A stretch of DNA of 32,806 bases from an uncultured Bacteroidales bacterium (lineage in GTDB: Bacteria; Bacteroidota; Bacteroidia; Bacteroidales; UBA4417), in assembly GCA_903946925.1 (NCBI GenBank), contig CAJAXK010000454.1, positions 1 through 32,806 of the forward strand. The letters are read 5' to 3'. Positions within the stretch are counted from its first letter, which is position 1; each line of letters opens with the position of its first letter. The notes beneath the pieces are model-generated. The model ran no database searches and had not been told where the DNA came from. It saw only the letters and a list, made by a program, of their open reading frames with translations. The translations under genes and the position numbers were made by a program. Shown one piece after another: positions 8,477 to 17,788 of the stretch.

Positions 8477-9823
8477 TTGAAAACTAATGGTAAAATAGCC
8501 ATTCTTGGGGCAGGCGAAAGCGGAACCGGGGCGGCAGTGTTGGCCAAAAAACAAGGGTTCAGTGTCTGGTTATCCGATGCTGGAAAAATAAAGGAAAAAT
8601 ACAAAAACGTTCTTTCTCATTTTGAAATAGCATTCGAAGAAGGTGGGCATACCGAAGGGGAAATCCTTGATGCCGATGAAGTTGTGATTAGCCCTGGAAT
8701 ACCTTTAACCGCTCCTTTGGTTAAAAAAATCAAGGCTACAATGATTCCGGTAATTTCCGAAATCGAATTCGCATCGCGCTACACCAATGCACGAAAAATC
8801 TGCATCACCGGGGCTAATGGCAAAACAACAACAACTTTGCTCATTTACCACATCCTGAAAAATGCAGGGTTCAATGTTGGTTTGGCAGGAAATGTTGGAA
8901 AAAGCTTTGCACTGCAGGTTGCAACCGAAAATTTCGATTGGTACGTTTTGGAAATCAGTTCGTTTCAACTCGACAGCATGTTCAAATTCAAAGCCGATAT
9001 TGCCATTTTGACAAATATAACACCCGATCACCTGGACCGCTACAATTACAAATTTGAAAACTACATTGACTCAAAATTCAGGATTGTGCAAAACCAGACA
9101 CAGGATGATGCTTTTATTTATTGCCTTGATGATGAAGTAAGTGCTGCCGAAGTAAATAAACGCGACTTAAAAGCCCGGGTTTACACTACTACAATCCAAC
9201 AAGGAAACACCAATGCGAATGCTTACCTGATTGACAATAAAATACATATAAACATAGATAATAACCCATTTACCATGACATTGGAAGAACTGGCCTTACA
9301 AGGCAAACACAATATATATAATTCGATGGCTGCCTCAATCGGCACCAAGCTGTTGGGTGTGCGCAAGGAAAGCATTCGGCAATCGCTGAGTGCATTTGAA
9401 AATGTGCCGCACCGCCTCGAATTTGTTGCGCGTATCCATGGCATCGATTTTATCAACGATTCCAAGGCTACCAATGTAAACAGTGCATGGTATGCCCTCG
9501 AAACCGCCGAATCGCCCGTGATTTGGATTGCCGGAGGCATGGACAAAGGAAACGATTATTCCAAACTGGAAGAATTGATACTGAAAAAGGTGAGGGCAAT
9601 AATCTGCCTTGGCGTTGACAACACCAAGCTGATAAACACATTCGCATCAAAGGTTAAATCAATATACGACACCAAGTCAATTGAAGAAGCAGTGCTCACG
9701 GCTTATTCTATTGGCAAAAAAGGGGATACCGTATTGCTGTCGCCTGCCTGTGCAAGTTTCGATCTGTTCGAGGATTACGAAGAACGCGGCAACCTATTTA
9801 AAAAAGCAGTAAAAAACCTTTAA
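8477..9823 (+). CDS. murD: UDP-N-acetylmuramoyl-L-alanine:D-glutamate ligase MurD
   Basis: Cytosolic Mur ligase that adds D-glutamate to UDP-MurNAc-L-Ala. The N-terminal Rossmann motif IAILGAGESGTGAA is followed by the ATP loop ITGANGKTTTT (lysine at residue 116), EISSFQLD, NITPDHLDRY, and the C-terminal FINDSKATNVNSAWYAL and LLSPACASFDLFEDYEERG, all MurD signatures. 448 aa is normal. The start is a TTG at 8477; the only nearby ATG (8485) is out of frame, and the TTG places the Rossmann motif at the usual distance from the N-terminus. Confidence 0.95.
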   Translation: MKTNGKIAILGAGESGTGAAVLAKKQGFSVWLSDAGKIKEKYKNVLSHFEIAFEEGGHTEGEILDADEVVISPGIPLTAPLVKKIKATMIPVISEIEFASRYTNARKICITGANGKTTTTLLIYHILKNAGFNVGLAGNVGKSFALQVATENFDWYVLEISSFQLDSMFKFKADIAILTNITPDHLDRYNYKFENYIDSKFRIVQNQTQDDAFIYCLDDEVSAAEVNKRDLKARVYTTTIQQGNTNANAYLIDNKIHINIDNNPFTMTLEELALQGKHNIYNSMAASIGTKLLGVRKESIRQSLSAFENVPHRLEFVARIHGIDFINDSKATNVNSAWYALETAESPVIWIAGGMDKGNDYSKLEELILKKVRAIICLGVDNTKLINTFASKVKSIYDTKSIEEAVLTAYSIGKKGDTVLLSPACASFDLFEDYEERGNLFKKAVKNL

Positions 9824-9850
9824 ACCAAACAACCAACACAAAACCAAAAA

Positions 9851-11026
9851 ATGGTTCAGATAGTGCCAAAAATACGCGGGGACAAAGTTATTTGGGGAAT
9901 AGTAATTATTCTCTCAATGTTTTCGGTATTGGCAGTTTACAGTTCTACCACCACGCTGGCTTATAGATTTAAGCAAGGCAATACGGAATATTATCTGCTT
10001 AAGCATATTGGCATCCTTATTTTTGGGTTTGTATTGATGTATGCCGCACACAAAATAAAATATGTGTATTACTCCAAATTATCCCTGATTGCGGTTTTGT
10101 TTGCTGCCCCTCTCCTACTTTATACGTTGGTTTTTGGAGAAGTCCGCAATGATGCAGCCCGTTGGACAACCCTGCCCGGTGTTAACATTATGTTCCAGCC
10201 ATCGGATCTTGCAAAACTTGCACTTATCATGTTTGTTGCCAGCATGTTGGCAAAAAAACAGGACAATATAAAAGACTTGAAAAGTGCTTTTATCCCAATA
10301 TTGCTGCCCGTTCTGGTAATCTGTGGGCTTATTTTGCCGGCCAATTTATCAACGGCGGTCATCCTTTTTGTAACCTGTATTGTACTGATGTTTATTGGTG
10401 GGGTCAAATTCCGCTATTTATTGGCCCTTTCGGGGATAGGTATTGCGGCATTGGCCCTATTTATCGCTTTTCTGATAGTTTCCCCAAAATCGAGTGGGCG
10501 TTTGGGAACCTGGCAAAACCGCATCGAGCATTTTGGCGGCGGCGGCGACAGCGATGAGAACTTTCAGGTAGAACAAGCTAAAATTGCTATTGCCAATGGA
10601 GGGTTTGTTGGAAAGTTACCGGGAAACAGTATGCAGAAAAATTTTCTCCCCAATCCTTTCAACGACTTCATTTATGCCATAATAACAGAAGAATATGGTT
10701 TTGCAGGTGCATTTTTGATCTTGCTTATGTACATGATCTTGCTTTTCCGTGGAATCCGCATTGCCATAAAAGCACCTGGTCATTTTGGGGCTTTGCTCGC
10801 TATTGGGGTTACATTAAGCCTTATTATTCAAGCATTTGCCAATATGGCCGTTGCCGTACACCTGGTTCCGGTAACAGGGCAACCGCTGCCTTTGGTCAGC
10901 ATGGGCGGAACAAGTATCTGGTTTACAAGCGTAGCCATTGGCATCATACTCAGCGTTAGCAAGGAAATGGACGAAAACGAAGAGCAATCATCAGAAACAA
11001 CTGAATTACAGGATGCAGCAGTCTGA
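9851..11026 (+). CDS. ftsW: Lipid II polymerase FtsW (SEDS family)
   Basis: Inner-membrane glycosyltransferase that polymerises lipid II at the septum with FtsI. About ten hydrophobic segments are visible. SEDS-family blocks include DAARWTTLPGVNIMFQPSDLAKLA, LILPANLSTAVILF, the loop with FLPNPFNDFIYAIITEEYGF, and the C-terminal HLVPVTGQPLPLVSMGGTS. Position among mur genes, rather than beside mreC/pbp2, favours FtsW over RodA. 391 aa is typical. It ends with a short charged tail rich in Glu, and its last 14 nt overlap murG. The upstream gap (9824-9850) is an A/C-rich leader without a Shine-Dalgarno match. Confidence 0.94.
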   Translation: MVQIVPKIRGDKVIWGIVIILSMFSVLAVYSSTTTLAYRFKQGNTEYYLLKHIGILIFGFVLMYAAHKIKYVYYSKLSLIAVLFAAPLLLYTLVFGEVRNDAARWTTLPGVNIMFQPSDLAKLALIMFVASMLAKKQDNIKDLKSAFIPILLPVLVICGLILPANLSTAVILFVTCIVLMFIGGVKFRYLLALSGIGIAALALFIAFLIVSPKSSGRLGTWQNRIEHFGGGGDSDENFQVEQAKIAIANGGFVGKLPGNSMQKNFLPNPFNDFIYAIITEEYGFAGAFLILLMYMILLFRGIRIAIKAPGHFGALLAIGVTLSLIIQAFANMAVAVHLVPVTGQPLPLVSMGGTSIWFTSVAIGIILSVSKEMDENEEQSSETTELQDAAV

Positions 11027-12143
11027 TAACATACGGGTTATCCTTAGCGGAGGCGGTACCGGCGGGCATATTTTCCCGGCCGTGGCAATCGCCAATGCGA
11101 TAAAATCCGTAGCTCCAAATGCAACATTCCTGTTTGTAGGTGCAAAAGGCCGTATGGAAATGGAAAAAGTACCTGCTGCCGGCTATCCAATACAAGGTTT
11201 GTGGATTAGCGGTTTGCAGCGAAGGCTAACAACCGATAACCTTATGTTCCCGTTCAAAGTAGTTTCGAGCTTGTACAATGCTTACAAAATCATAAAATCA
11301 TTCAAGCCCGATGTTGTGGTAGGTACCGGCGGATATGCCTCGGGACCAACGCTCAGGGTTGCTTCTTGGTTGGGCATACCAACGCTTATACAGGAGCAGA
11401 ATTCGTTTCCGGGAATCACAAATAAAATGTTGGCAGCAAAAGCAGATAAAATATGTGTGGCTTACGAGGGGATGGAGAAGTATTTCCCGGCCAATAAAAT
11501 CCTGCTCACCGGAAACCCTGTTCGAAATGATATTGAACACAACCACAACAGCCAATCGGAAGCACTTCAACATTTCAATCTGAATACAGATAAAACTACC
11601 GTCCTAATTGTGGGTGGAAGCCTCGGCGCAAGGACAATAAACCAAAGTATAGCCGCAGGGTTAAGCCAGTTTGCCGAAGCAAACATCCAGATAATTTGGC
11701 AAACCGGTAAACTATACGAAACTGAGGCAACCGCAACAGTATCCGAATACAAGGAGAAAGGGATTATTTCAATGCCTTTTATAAAAGAAATGGACAAGGC
11801 ATATTCTGCTGCCGATGTCGTGGTTTCGAGGGCAGGTGCCATAGCTATTTCCGAACTCTGCATTTCGGGCAAACCTTCCATTTTGGTCCCGTCGCCAAAC
11901 GTTGCCGAAGACCATCAAACAAAAAACGCCCTTGCCCTCTCTTCCCGCAAAGCAGCAATATTGGTAAAAGATTCAGAAGCTTTTGAAAAGTTGGTTGGAA
12001 CAGCAATTGCACTGGCGGAAAATAAAAATGAGCAAAACAAACTTGGTACGAATATCAGCACAATGGCAATGCAAAATTCGGCAGCAATTATTGCCGGCCA
12101 GGTTTTCGCACTAGCCAAATTTAAAAGCAATAAAGTATTGTAA
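11013..12143 (+). CDS. murG: UDP-GlcNAc:lipid I N-acetylglucosaminyltransferase MurG
   Basis: GT28 enzyme at the cytoplasmic face of the membrane that adds GlcNAc to lipid I, forming lipid II. The N-terminal loop SGGGTGGHIFPA (residues 12-23, with catalytic-site H19) starts eleven residues after the chosen ATG. The second G-loop is GGSLGARTIN (near residue 200), and the donor-binding region is VVSRAGAIAISELC followed by PSPNVAEDHQTKNA (near 293). An in-frame ATG at 10938 would add 25 residues inside ftsW with no family match. With the start at 11013 the protein has 376 aa and the gene overlaps ftsW by 14 nt, pointing to translational coupling. Confidence 0.95.
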   Translation: MQQSDNIRVILSGGGTGGHIFPAVAIANAIKSVAPNATFLFVGAKGRMEMEKVPAAGYPIQGLWISGLQRRLTTDNLMFPFKVVSSLYNAYKIIKSFKPDVVVGTGGYASGPTLRVASWLGIPTLIQEQNSFPGITNKMLAAKADKICVAYEGMEKYFPANKILLTGNPVRNDIEHNHNSQSEALQHFNLNTDKTTVLIVGGSLGARTINQSIAAGLSQFAEANIQIIWQTGKLYETEATATVSEYKEKGIISMPFIKEMDKAYSAADVVVSRAGAIAISELCISGKPSILVPSPNVAEDHQTKNALALSSRKAAILVKDSEAFEKLVGTAIALAENKNEQNKLGTNISTMAMQNSAAIIAGQVFALAKFKSNKVL

Positions 12144-12146
12144 AAC

Positions 12147-13520
12147 ATGTCGTTAACCATAAAAGAACATAGTATTTATTTCCTCGGCATTGGAGGTATA
12201 GGCATGAGTGCCTTGGCGCGGTATTTTATCGCGAAAGGATACCAGGTTCATGGTTACGACAAAACATCTACCAGCCTAACCAGCCAATTAGAGCAGGAAG
12301 GCATGATCATCCATTTCCATGAGGATGTTGAACTTATACCCGCCGAAACAGGGTTGGTGATTTATACCCCTGCCATACCTGCCACAAATTCTGAATATCA
12401 GTTTTTAATTAAAAGTGGCGTTCGGATGATGAAAAGGGCCGAAGTATTGGGCATGTTGTCATCGGAATATAAAACCATAGCTTGTGCCGGGACACACGGT
12501 AAAACAACTACTTCAACCTTATTGTCGTTCCTGATGCAACAATCCCAAATTGGCTGCCAGGCTTTTTTGGGAGGGATTTCGCGGAATTTCGACAACAACC
12601 TTCTTATTTCGGAAACATCGCCATTCATGGTTGTTGAAGCCGATGAATACGACAGGTCGTTCCTCCATTTGCATCCATTTATTGCAATTATAACAAGCAC
12701 CGATTCCGACCATCTTGATATTTACGGGAACCATGAATCGGTGCAGGATGCATTCTCCGCCTTTTCGCAAAACATTGAACCTACCGGTTCGCTGATCATA
12801 AAGAAAGATGTTGTTTTGCCTTTGCAGCATCTTTTGGAATGTAACGTCTATTCGTATGCTGTAAATGAAGAGGCTCATTTCTATGCAAATAACCTTAGTT
12901 TGGAAAGCGGCCTTTATCATTTCGATTTCAATTACCCAAATGGTAAAATCAGTAACCTCACACTTGGTATTCCTGGTTTGTATAATGTCGAAAATGCCGT
13001 TGCTGCTTTGGCCGCGGCTTTACTTGCCGGGGTTACGCCCGAAGAGTTGGGCATCGGGCTATCAAGTTTCCGTGGGGTAAACCGCAGGTTCGATGTAAGG
13101 GTTAATGAAAAAAGCATGGTTTACATTGATGATTATGCCCACCATCCTGAAGAACTGAATGCCTGCATTGGTTCTGCAAGTGCAATGTTTCCAGGGAGGA
13201 AACTGACTGGTATTTTTCAGCCTCATTTGTTTACCCGCACTCGCGACTTTGCTGTTGAATTTGCAAAAAGCCTTTCGATGTTGGATGAAATCATGCTTCT
13301 ACCTATTTACCCTGCCCGCGAGCTTCCAATTCCAGGTGTCGATTCGGAGATGCTGCTTTCGTTGATAGACAATAAAAACAAATCTTTGGTTCAAAAAACA
13401 GATATCCCTTTCATTTTCGCCAATAAAAAAATCGAAGTACTGCTTACCATGGGTGCCGGCGATATCGACACCTTGGTTCAACCCATTGAATCCTATATCA
13501 AAAACACATCAAACCTCTAA
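12147..13520 (+). CDS. murC: UDP-N-acetylmuramate:L-alanine ligase MurC
   Basis: First Mur ligase of the pathway; joins L-alanine to UDP-MurNAc using ATP. The N-terminal dinucleotide-like motif YFLGIGGIGMSALA is followed by the ATP loop CAGTHGKTTTSTLL (lysine at residue 119), EADEYDRSFLHL, TSTDSDHLDIYG and the C-terminal MVYIDDYAHHPEEL with GIFQPHLFTRTRDF. 457 aa is full length and all signatures are intact. It starts 3 nt after murG, and ftsQ begins 1 nt after its stop. Confidence 0.96.
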   Translation: MSLTIKEHSIYFLGIGGIGMSALARYFIAKGYQVHGYDKTSTSLTSQLEQEGMIIHFHEDVELIPAETGLVIYTPAIPATNSEYQFLIKSGVRMMKRAEVLGMLSSEYKTIACAGTHGKTTTSTLLSFLMQQSQIGCQAFLGGISRNFDNNLLISETSPFMVVEADEYDRSFLHLHPFIAIITSTDSDHLDIYGNHESVQDAFSAFSQNIEPTGSLIIKKDVVLPLQHLLECNVYSYAVNEEAHFYANNLSLESGLYHFDFNYPNGKISNLTLGIPGLYNVENAVAALAAALLAGVTPEELGIGLSSFRGVNRRFDVRVNEKSMVYIDDYAHHPEELNACIGSASAMFPGRKLTGIFQPHLFTRTRDFAVEFAKSLSMLDEIMLLPIYPARELPIPGVDSEMLLSLIDNKNKSLVQKTDIPFIFANKKIEVLLTMGAGDIDTLVQPIESYIKNTSNL

Positions 13521-13521
13521 G

Positions 13522-14322
13522 ATGAAGATATTTCTAAAAATATTGCTCATTATAGTTTGGGTTTCCATTGCGGCAGGAGTGGTAATTATGATGGGTTTTG
13601 CCAACAAAACACACGAAGTTAAACCGTGCCGCGGCATTATTTGTAACATCAATTACAACGGGATTGAACCATTGATGAGCAACAGGGATCTGGTAAATGG
13701 CATTAACAACCGCTTTGGGAAACTTCAGAATAAAACCATAAGCGATATTGATGTTGCCGGAATAAGTACCTATTTACATAAGGAGCCTTATCTCGAAAAT
13801 ATGGATGTGCAGGTTAGTATCGAAGGGGATGTTATAGTTAAAGCTGATCAATGTGAACCGATAATCAGATATTTCACCCTAACAGGTGAGCAGCATTTTC
13901 TCGACAGAAAAGGCCGGATAATGCCTATTAGCCATGAGTATCCATACAAAACAATTATTGCCACCGGTGAAATAGAAAGTGCTTTGGGAGATGGGAAAAA
14001 CATTTTCTCGGTTCCGGTTACAAATAAATTGCTGCGAAGCAAATTGAAAAGCCTTTACAATTTGCATGAAATAGCATCGCTGATAGTTGCCGATTGCACC
14101 TTAAATGCTCTTATTGAGCAAGTAAACATAACCAAAAACGGCAAAATACAATTAGCAACCAAAGCCGGATCGCATATCGTTTATTTGGGCGATACTACCG
14201 ATGTGGCAGAGAAACTGGAAAACCTAAAGTGCTTTTACAAATTTGGCCTTGTAAAAACAGGCTGGAACAAATATGGAAAAATTAACCTTGAGTATAAAAA
14301 CCAAATAGTGTGTACAAAATAA
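13522..14322 (+). CDS. ftsQ: Cell division protein FtsQ
   Basis: Bitopic divisome scaffold that bridges the early ring to FtsL/FtsB and FtsW/FtsI. The ATG at 13522 gives a short cytoplasmic start, one membrane helix (IFLKILLIIVWVSIAAGVVIMMGFA, within residues 3-27), and a periplasmic region with a POTRA-like segment (about residues 50-110) and a beta-rich C-terminal domain. Primary sequence is poorly conserved in this family; the call depends on topology, 266-aa length and position between murC and ftsA. A longer frame from 13453 would put hydrophilic residues inside the murC coding end, so it is not used. Confidence 0.87.
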   Translation: MKIFLKILLIIVWVSIAAGVVIMMGFANKTHEVKPCRGIICNINYNGIEPLMSNRDLVNGINNRFGKLQNKTISDIDVAGISTYLHKEPYLENMDVQVSIEGDVIVKADQCEPIIRYFTLTGEQHFLDRKGRIMPISHEYPYKTIIATGEIESALGDGKNIFSVPVTNKLLRSKLKSLYNLHEIASLIVADCTLNALIEQVNITKNGKIQLATKAGSHIVYLGDTTDVAEKLENLKCFYKFGLVKTGWNKYGKINLEYKNQIVCTK

Positions 14323-14332
14323 TTATAAAACT

Positions 14333-15607
14333 ATGCAAGCTGAAATAGTAGTCGGGTTAGATATTGGAACCACTAAAATTGCCGCCATTGTGGGCCGCCG
14401 CAACGAATTTGGCAAGATAGAAGTTTTGGGCTATGGCCATACCGAATCCATTGGCGTTCGCCGTGGGGTCATCACCAATATCGAAAATACGGTAAACTCC
14501 ATTTTAACCGCTGTAAAGGATGCCCAGGAAACCTCAAAAGTTACCATACGCACGGTAAACGTGGGTATTGCGGGGCAGCATATCCGGAGCATACAGCACC
14601 GCACCAGCACCATAAGGGAAAACCCCGACAATGTTATCAGCCAGGAGGATATCGACAGGTTTACTTCCAGCATTTACAATATAGCCATGAACCCTGGCGA
14701 AAAAATTATTGATGTAATTCCTCAGGAATTCTTTATTGATGGTGATTCGGGCGTAAGGGATCCCAAAGGAATGTTAGGGCATCAGATTGCAGGCAGCTTT
14801 CATATTGTAACCGCGCAAACCTCGGCAGCCCAAAACATAATGAAGTGCATAGAAAAAGCAGGCCTCAACCTTCAGCAAATGATACTTCAGCCATTGGCAT
14901 CGGCAGAGGCTGTTTTGGGCGATGATGAAAAAGACGCCGGAGTGGTTCTGGTAGATATTGGCGGCGGCACAACCGATGTAGCCATCTTTCTCGACGGGAT
15001 AATAAGGCATACCGCTGTTATCCCTTTTGGTGGCGAGATTATTACCGAAGATATAAAAACAGGTTGCAACATCATTAAAAAACACGCTGAGGACCTAAAA
15101 GTAAAATTTGGCTCCGCGCTTGCCACCGAAAACCGGACCGAAGAAGTAGTGGCCATTCCAGGCCTTCGTGGAAGGGCTCCAAAAGAAATTACGTTGAAAA
15201 ACCTTGCCAATATTATCCAGGCAAGGATGGAAGAAATAATTGAGGCCGTTTACGAAGAAATAAAAAGTACCGGTCTGGAAAAAAAACTGATTGCAGGCAT
15301 AGTTTTAACAGGTGGGGGCGCAACCCTCAAACATATCGAACAGCTTACCCAGTTTAAAACAGGGATGGAAACACGTATAGGATATCCAAACGAACACTTG
15401 GCCAGCACTTCGGCAGAAGAAATGACCAAACCCATGTACGCAACAGGGATTGGGTTGGTGCTGATGGGGATGCAGCGTTCCGATAATTCAGGAAGCGAAA
15501 ATCAGCCAACAACCCAGCCAAACCCGGATGTACCTGCAAAAAAACCCAAACCAAAGAGTGGGATGACTGAGTGGCTCACTACATTTTTCAAAGATGGAAT
15601 CAGTTAA
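14333..15607 (+). CDS. ftsA: Cell division protein FtsA
   Basis: Actin-fold ATPase that tethers FtsZ to the membrane. Motifs in order: phosphate 1 loop VGLDIGTTKIAAIVG near the N-terminus, the FtsA-specific 1C region GVRRGVITNIENTVNSI, phosphate 2 VVLVDIGGGTTDVAIF and the adenosine motif IVLTGGGATLKHI. The C-terminus ends in an amphipathic helix (GMTEWLTTFFKDGIS), the usual membrane-targeting sequence, after a proline- and lysine-rich linker. 424 aa is normal. It lies 10 nt after ftsQ and 82 nt before ftsZ. Confidence 0.96.
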   Translation: MQAEIVVGLDIGTTKIAAIVGRRNEFGKIEVLGYGHTESIGVRRGVITNIENTVNSILTAVKDAQETSKVTIRTVNVGIAGQHIRSIQHRTSTIRENPDNVISQEDIDRFTSSIYNIAMNPGEKIIDVIPQEFFIDGDSGVRDPKGMLGHQIAGSFHIVTAQTSAAQNIMKCIEKAGLNLQQMILQPLASAEAVLGDDEKDAGVVLVDIGGGTTDVAIFLDGIIRHTAVIPFGGEIITEDIKTGCNIIKKHAEDLKVKFGSALATENRTEEVVAIPGLRGRAPKEITLKNLANIIQARMEEIIEAVYEEIKSTGLEKKLIAGIVLTGGGATLKHIEQLTQFKTGMETRIGYPNEHLASTSAEEMTKPMYATGIGLVLMGMQRSDNSGSENQPTTQPNPDVPAKKPKPKSGMTEWLTTFFKDGIS

Positions 15608-15676
15608 TAACTCAGGCACATTTTGTTAGTAATTTTTTAAACCGAAATTTTAACCAAAACATATAACAATTAATTT

Positions 15677-15683
15677 AGGGGGG
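15677..15683 (+). promoter_or_regulatory. G-rich putative ribosome binding site of ftsZ
   Basis: AGGGGGG ends 6 nt before the ftsZ ATG. Most starts in this window lack any purine-rich Shine-Dalgarno match, so this one stands out and may reflect the high FtsZ output needed. It is not an exact AGGAGG. Confidence 0.4.
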
Positions 15684-15689
15684 ATCAAA

Positions 15690-17258
15690 ATGACAACTAT
15701 GCTTAAATTCGATACGCCTGAGGAACAGGCTCCAATCATTAAAGTAATCGGTGTAGGAGGTGGGGGCAGCAATGCTGTTTCACACATGATGGCACAAGGG
15801 ATAAAAGGAGTAGATTTTTATATCTGCAACACTGATGCCCAATCACTTAACAAATGCGATGTGCCCAATAAAATAAGGCTGGGACATACCGGTTTAGGTG
15901 CTGGTGCAAACCCTTCGGTTGGTCGCGAAGCAGCTTTACAGATTGCCGATGAAATGCGGGAACTTATTTCGCACAATACTTCAATGCTGTTTATTACAGC
16001 AGGTATGGGCGGTGGAACCGGAACCGGAGCCGCACCTGTAATTGCTCAAATTGCCAGGGAATTGGGTATTCTTACCGTTGGCATCATCACCAAACCTTTC
16101 GGATTTGAAGGACGTAAACGGGAAATCCAGGCAACGGCAGGCATCGAGGAATTGAAGAAATATGTTGATACCACACTTGTTATTTGCAATGACAAATTGC
16201 TCGATATGCGTGGCGATATGAAACTCGGACAGGCCTTCTGCGAAGCAGACAACATACTGACCATTGCAGCTAAAGGCATTGCCGAAATAATTACAGTTAC
16301 CGGCAGGATAAATGTGGATTTCGAAGATGTTAAAACTGTAATGGAAGGTAGCGGAAAAGCTATAATGGGCGCTGGGATTGCAAGCGGCCCCGACCGTGCG
16401 GTAAAAGCTGTTGAAATGGCTTTGAACTCACCCTTGCTCGATGATACCGATATAAAAGGAGCAGCTAACGTATTGCTTTATATCACTTCTGGAAAAAACG
16501 AGATTTCGCTCGAAGAACTTAATGAAATCACCGGTTTTATAACCGAACGCACCGGCGACGATGCCAACGTAATTTGGGGGGATGGAATAGACGACAACCT
16601 CGATGACGAAATTACAATTACACTTATTGCTACTGGGTTTAACAGGCCTGTTATTACCAAACACACCCTCAACGAGGCTCAAAACACTATAAACCAACAA
16701 CAAGTAGCAAAAGTTGATAACGCTATTACCGAAGTTCAAATGGTTGTAGAAGTTGCTGCTCTTGCAAAAGCTAATGTGGAACCTATACGGATTTTGCCCG
16801 AACTTACTGTTAACAACCTTCCTTTTACACTTTTTCCGGATTCGGGAACTGAAAAGCCGGCACCAATTATCGAAAAACCCCAACAACTGCCAGAGCCAAT
16901 TGAAATAAGGGGCTTTTTCAGGAAAGAACCAGAATTTGAAGTTGTGATGCCAGCCCCTAAACCAGAACCAATTACAACGGTTTTCGTTTCGGCATCCACA
17001 TCAACCCATACCGCTGAAAAAGAGGAACAACGCGAAGATGAACGCAGGGCCAAGCTTAAAGGCATGAGCCACAAACCTAATGTTGTTTCTAATATCGAAG
17101 AAATGGAGAAGGTTCCAGCTTATCAGCGCCGCAACGTTTTGCTCCCCGATGCAAGCCAGGTAAACGAAAACCCACCTTCGCAATACACCCTGAGCCTCGA
17201 CAACAACAATGTGGGAGGGCTAAAGGAAAATAAATTCTTGCACCACAAAGCGGATTGA
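15690..17258 (+). CDS. ftsZ: Cell division GTPase FtsZ
   Basis: Tubulin-like GTPase that forms the division ring. The N-terminal IKVIGVGGGGSNAVSHM, the NTDAQSL loop and the tubulin signature GGGTGTG (residues 107-113) are intact, as are GFEGRKR and DFEDVKTVM. After the globular core (to about residue 325) comes a long acidic, proline-rich linker. Near the end VPAYQRRNV resembles the conserved FtsA-binding peptide, and the last residues NKFLHHKAD match the tail typical of Bacteroidota FtsZ. 522 aa is long compared with E. coli (383) but normal here. Last gene of the dcw cluster. No terminator is seen before the repeat array downstream. Confidence 0.97.
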   Translation: MTTMLKFDTPEEQAPIIKVIGVGGGGSNAVSHMMAQGIKGVDFYICNTDAQSLNKCDVPNKIRLGHTGLGAGANPSVGREAALQIADEMRELISHNTSMLFITAGMGGGTGTGAAPVIAQIARELGILTVGIITKPFGFEGRKREIQATAGIEELKKYVDTTLVICNDKLLDMRGDMKLGQAFCEADNILTIAAKGIAEIITVTGRINVDFEDVKTVMEGSGKAIMGAGIASGPDRAVKAVEMALNSPLLDDTDIKGAANVLLYITSGKNEISLEELNEITGFITERTGDDANVIWGDGIDDNLDDEITITLIATGFNRPVITKHTLNEAQNTINQQQVAKVDNAITEVQMVVEVAALAKANVEPIRILPELTVNNLPFTLFPDSGTEKPAPIIEKPQQLPEPIEIRGFFRKEPEFEVVMPAPKPEPITTVFVSASTSTHTAEKEEQREDERRAKLKGMSHKPNVVSNIEEMEKVPAYQRRNVLLPDASQVNENPPSQYTLSLDNNNVGGLKENKFLHHKAD

Positions 17259-17400
17259 TCATAAAAGTTATGCATTGACCCTGTATTTAATAATGGGATC
17301 CAAAGCACATAAGGCTTTGATTTCGAACCTAATTTGGTCAATTGTATTAAGCAAATATCGGTTTGGGTTGGCCTTTGTAAAAGTATAGATACAAAGAAGC

Positions 17401-17749
17401 GAACATTTGAACAAGCGAACATTTGAGCATTTGAACGGCGAAGCCAATTGAACCTTGAACAAGCGAACATTTGAACATTTGAACAAAAGAACAAGCGAAC
17501 ATTTGAACGGCGAAGCCAATTGAACCCTTGAACAAGCGAACATTTGAACAAGCGAACATTTGAACATTTGAACATTTGAACATTTGAACCCTTGAACAGC
17601 GAAGCCAATTGAACCCTTGAATAAGCGAACATTTGAACAAACGAACAAGCGAACATTTGAACGGCGAAGCCAATTGAACATTTGAACGGCGAAGCCAATT
17701 GAACTCTTGAACCCTTGAACGGCGAAGCCAATTGAACCCTTGAACAAAA
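17401..17749 (+). repeat. GAACNNNN octamer array with interspersed 17-nt hairpin units
   Basis: The 349 bp parse completely into 30 octamers, one heptamer and six 17-mers, each opening with GAAC or a one-base variant. GAACATTT occurs 13 times (plus one GAGCATTT), GAACAAGC six times (plus GAATAAGC), GAACCCTT five times (plus GAACTCTT and the heptamer GAACCTT), and GAACAAAA/GAACAAAC three times. The 17-mer GAACGGCGAAGCCAATT is at 17433, 17505, 17594 (AGC variant), 17659, 17684 and 17717. The minus strand has no stops in the main units, which explains three overlapping long open frames there. It ends 39 nt before yqeY. Confidence 0.92.
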
Positions 17750-17788
17750 TAACTTTCTTTCAATTACAAAATCCTGAACTAGAAAAAT

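Noticed and set aside
10938-11012. Earlier murG start inside ftsW
   Set aside because: The extra 25 residues do not match MurG; the glycine loop fits the usual distance from the ATG at 11013.
17401-17749. CRISPR array
   Set aside because: Units are 7-17 nt, adjacent to one another, with no unique spacers of constant length and no cas genes in the window.
17123-17763. Three long overlapping minus-strand open frames (202, 159 and 138 codons)
   Set aside because: They are open only because the octamer units have no stop codon on that strand; the translations are repeats of FKCSNV- and NWLRRS-like words in all three frames.
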